Virus record (IMG/VR): IMGVR_UViG_3300009068_000132
Coordinates: 1-29,878 of that record
Source of the DNA: a virus
Direction: 5' to 3' (one strand)
DNA length: 29,878 nt
The notes under the pieces were generated by a model. It saw nothing but the letters and a program-made list of their open reading frames with translations, was not told the DNA's origin and ran no database searches. Each line of letters starts with the position of its first letter. Within the stretch, counting starts at the first letter, position 1. Position numbers and translations under genes: made by a program. Shown one piece after another: positions 29,836 through 29,878 of this stretch.

Positions 29836-29878
29836 TACCGCCCAGGCCGTTCGATCTGCAACCGGCGCAGAGCCTCCA
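29835..29878 (-). CDS. 3' end of a gene entering from the right
   Basis: Only the last codons are visible, ending EALRRLQIERPGR before TAA at 29837-29835. The helical, basic end and the TAATG junction to the next ORF fit the local style. Nothing can be said about function. Confidence 0.4.
   Translation of the reverse strand, partial: EALRRLQIERPGR

Noticed and set aside
1-29878. CRISPR arrays, insertion sequences, integrase or attachment sites
   Set aside because: No regularly spaced direct repeats, no transposase or integrase motif, and no duplicated att-like core next to a tRNA were seen.

Overview
The window is part of a tailed double-stranded DNA phage genome, or a prophage or metagenomic phage contig. 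It is densely packed with short genes joined by ATGA, GTGA or TAATG start/stop overlaps and good AGGAG ribosome sites, and it mixes tail-type proteins with a phage replication, nucleotide and recombination set. No terminase, portal, capsid, integrase or tRNA gene is visible, so it is an internal segment. The host cannot be fixed. A Cys-rich C-terminal motif in the 653-residue structural protein, and the abundance of small sigma-like proteins, recall phages and proteins I associate with Planctomycetes; this is only a guess from memory.

Layout. (1) Positions 1-8296, + strand: end of a long Gly-rich tail-fibre-like protein, a LamG-fold protein, a run of small beta-rich virion-type proteins (two of them paralogues), then a papain-like cysteine peptidase, a small hydrophobic-tailed protein and a holin-like one-segment membrane protein. 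(2) From 8293 to the right edge everything is on the - strand. The two transcription units meet tail to tail and share a CTAG that contains both stop codons. (3) 8293-13158, -: six tail or appendage-like proteins, including a 653-residue Cys-rich protein. (4) 13155-16342, -: a diverged sigma-like protein, family A DNA polymerase, a possible nuclease and a small protein. (5) 16343-16822: the only long non-coding stretch, holding a candidate structured RNA of about 430 nt with its own extended -10 promoter and its own terminator. (6) 16823-23986, -: a winged-helix-like protein with an SSB-like acidic tail, primase-helicase, Sak4/RecA-like ATPase, RusA resolvase, DUF3310 protein, dCTP deaminase and ThyX. 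(7) 23968-27508, -: three further sigma-70-like proteins, two tiny single-span membrane proteins next to sigma genes, and unknown small genes. (8) 27509-27766: a regulatory gap with a consensus-like leftward promoter, a perfect operator-like palindrome and a series of hairpins. (9) 27767-29878, -: GC-richer, small unknown genes, several under 40 codons.

How it fits together: leftward transcription from near 27550 would first make sigma-like regulators, then nucleotide enzymes (ThyX and dCTP deaminase for dTTP supply), recombination and replication proteins, and finally the - strand appendage genes. Terminators at about 19545 and 16390 can partition that long unit. The + strand virion and lysis genes are driven from outside the window. 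The most unusual items are the structured RNA, the set of four sigma-like proteins with their membrane micro-proteins, and the papain-like peptidase in the place where a lysis gene would be expected.

All starts were chosen by eye from ribosome sites and overlaps with neighbours. No database search was possible.
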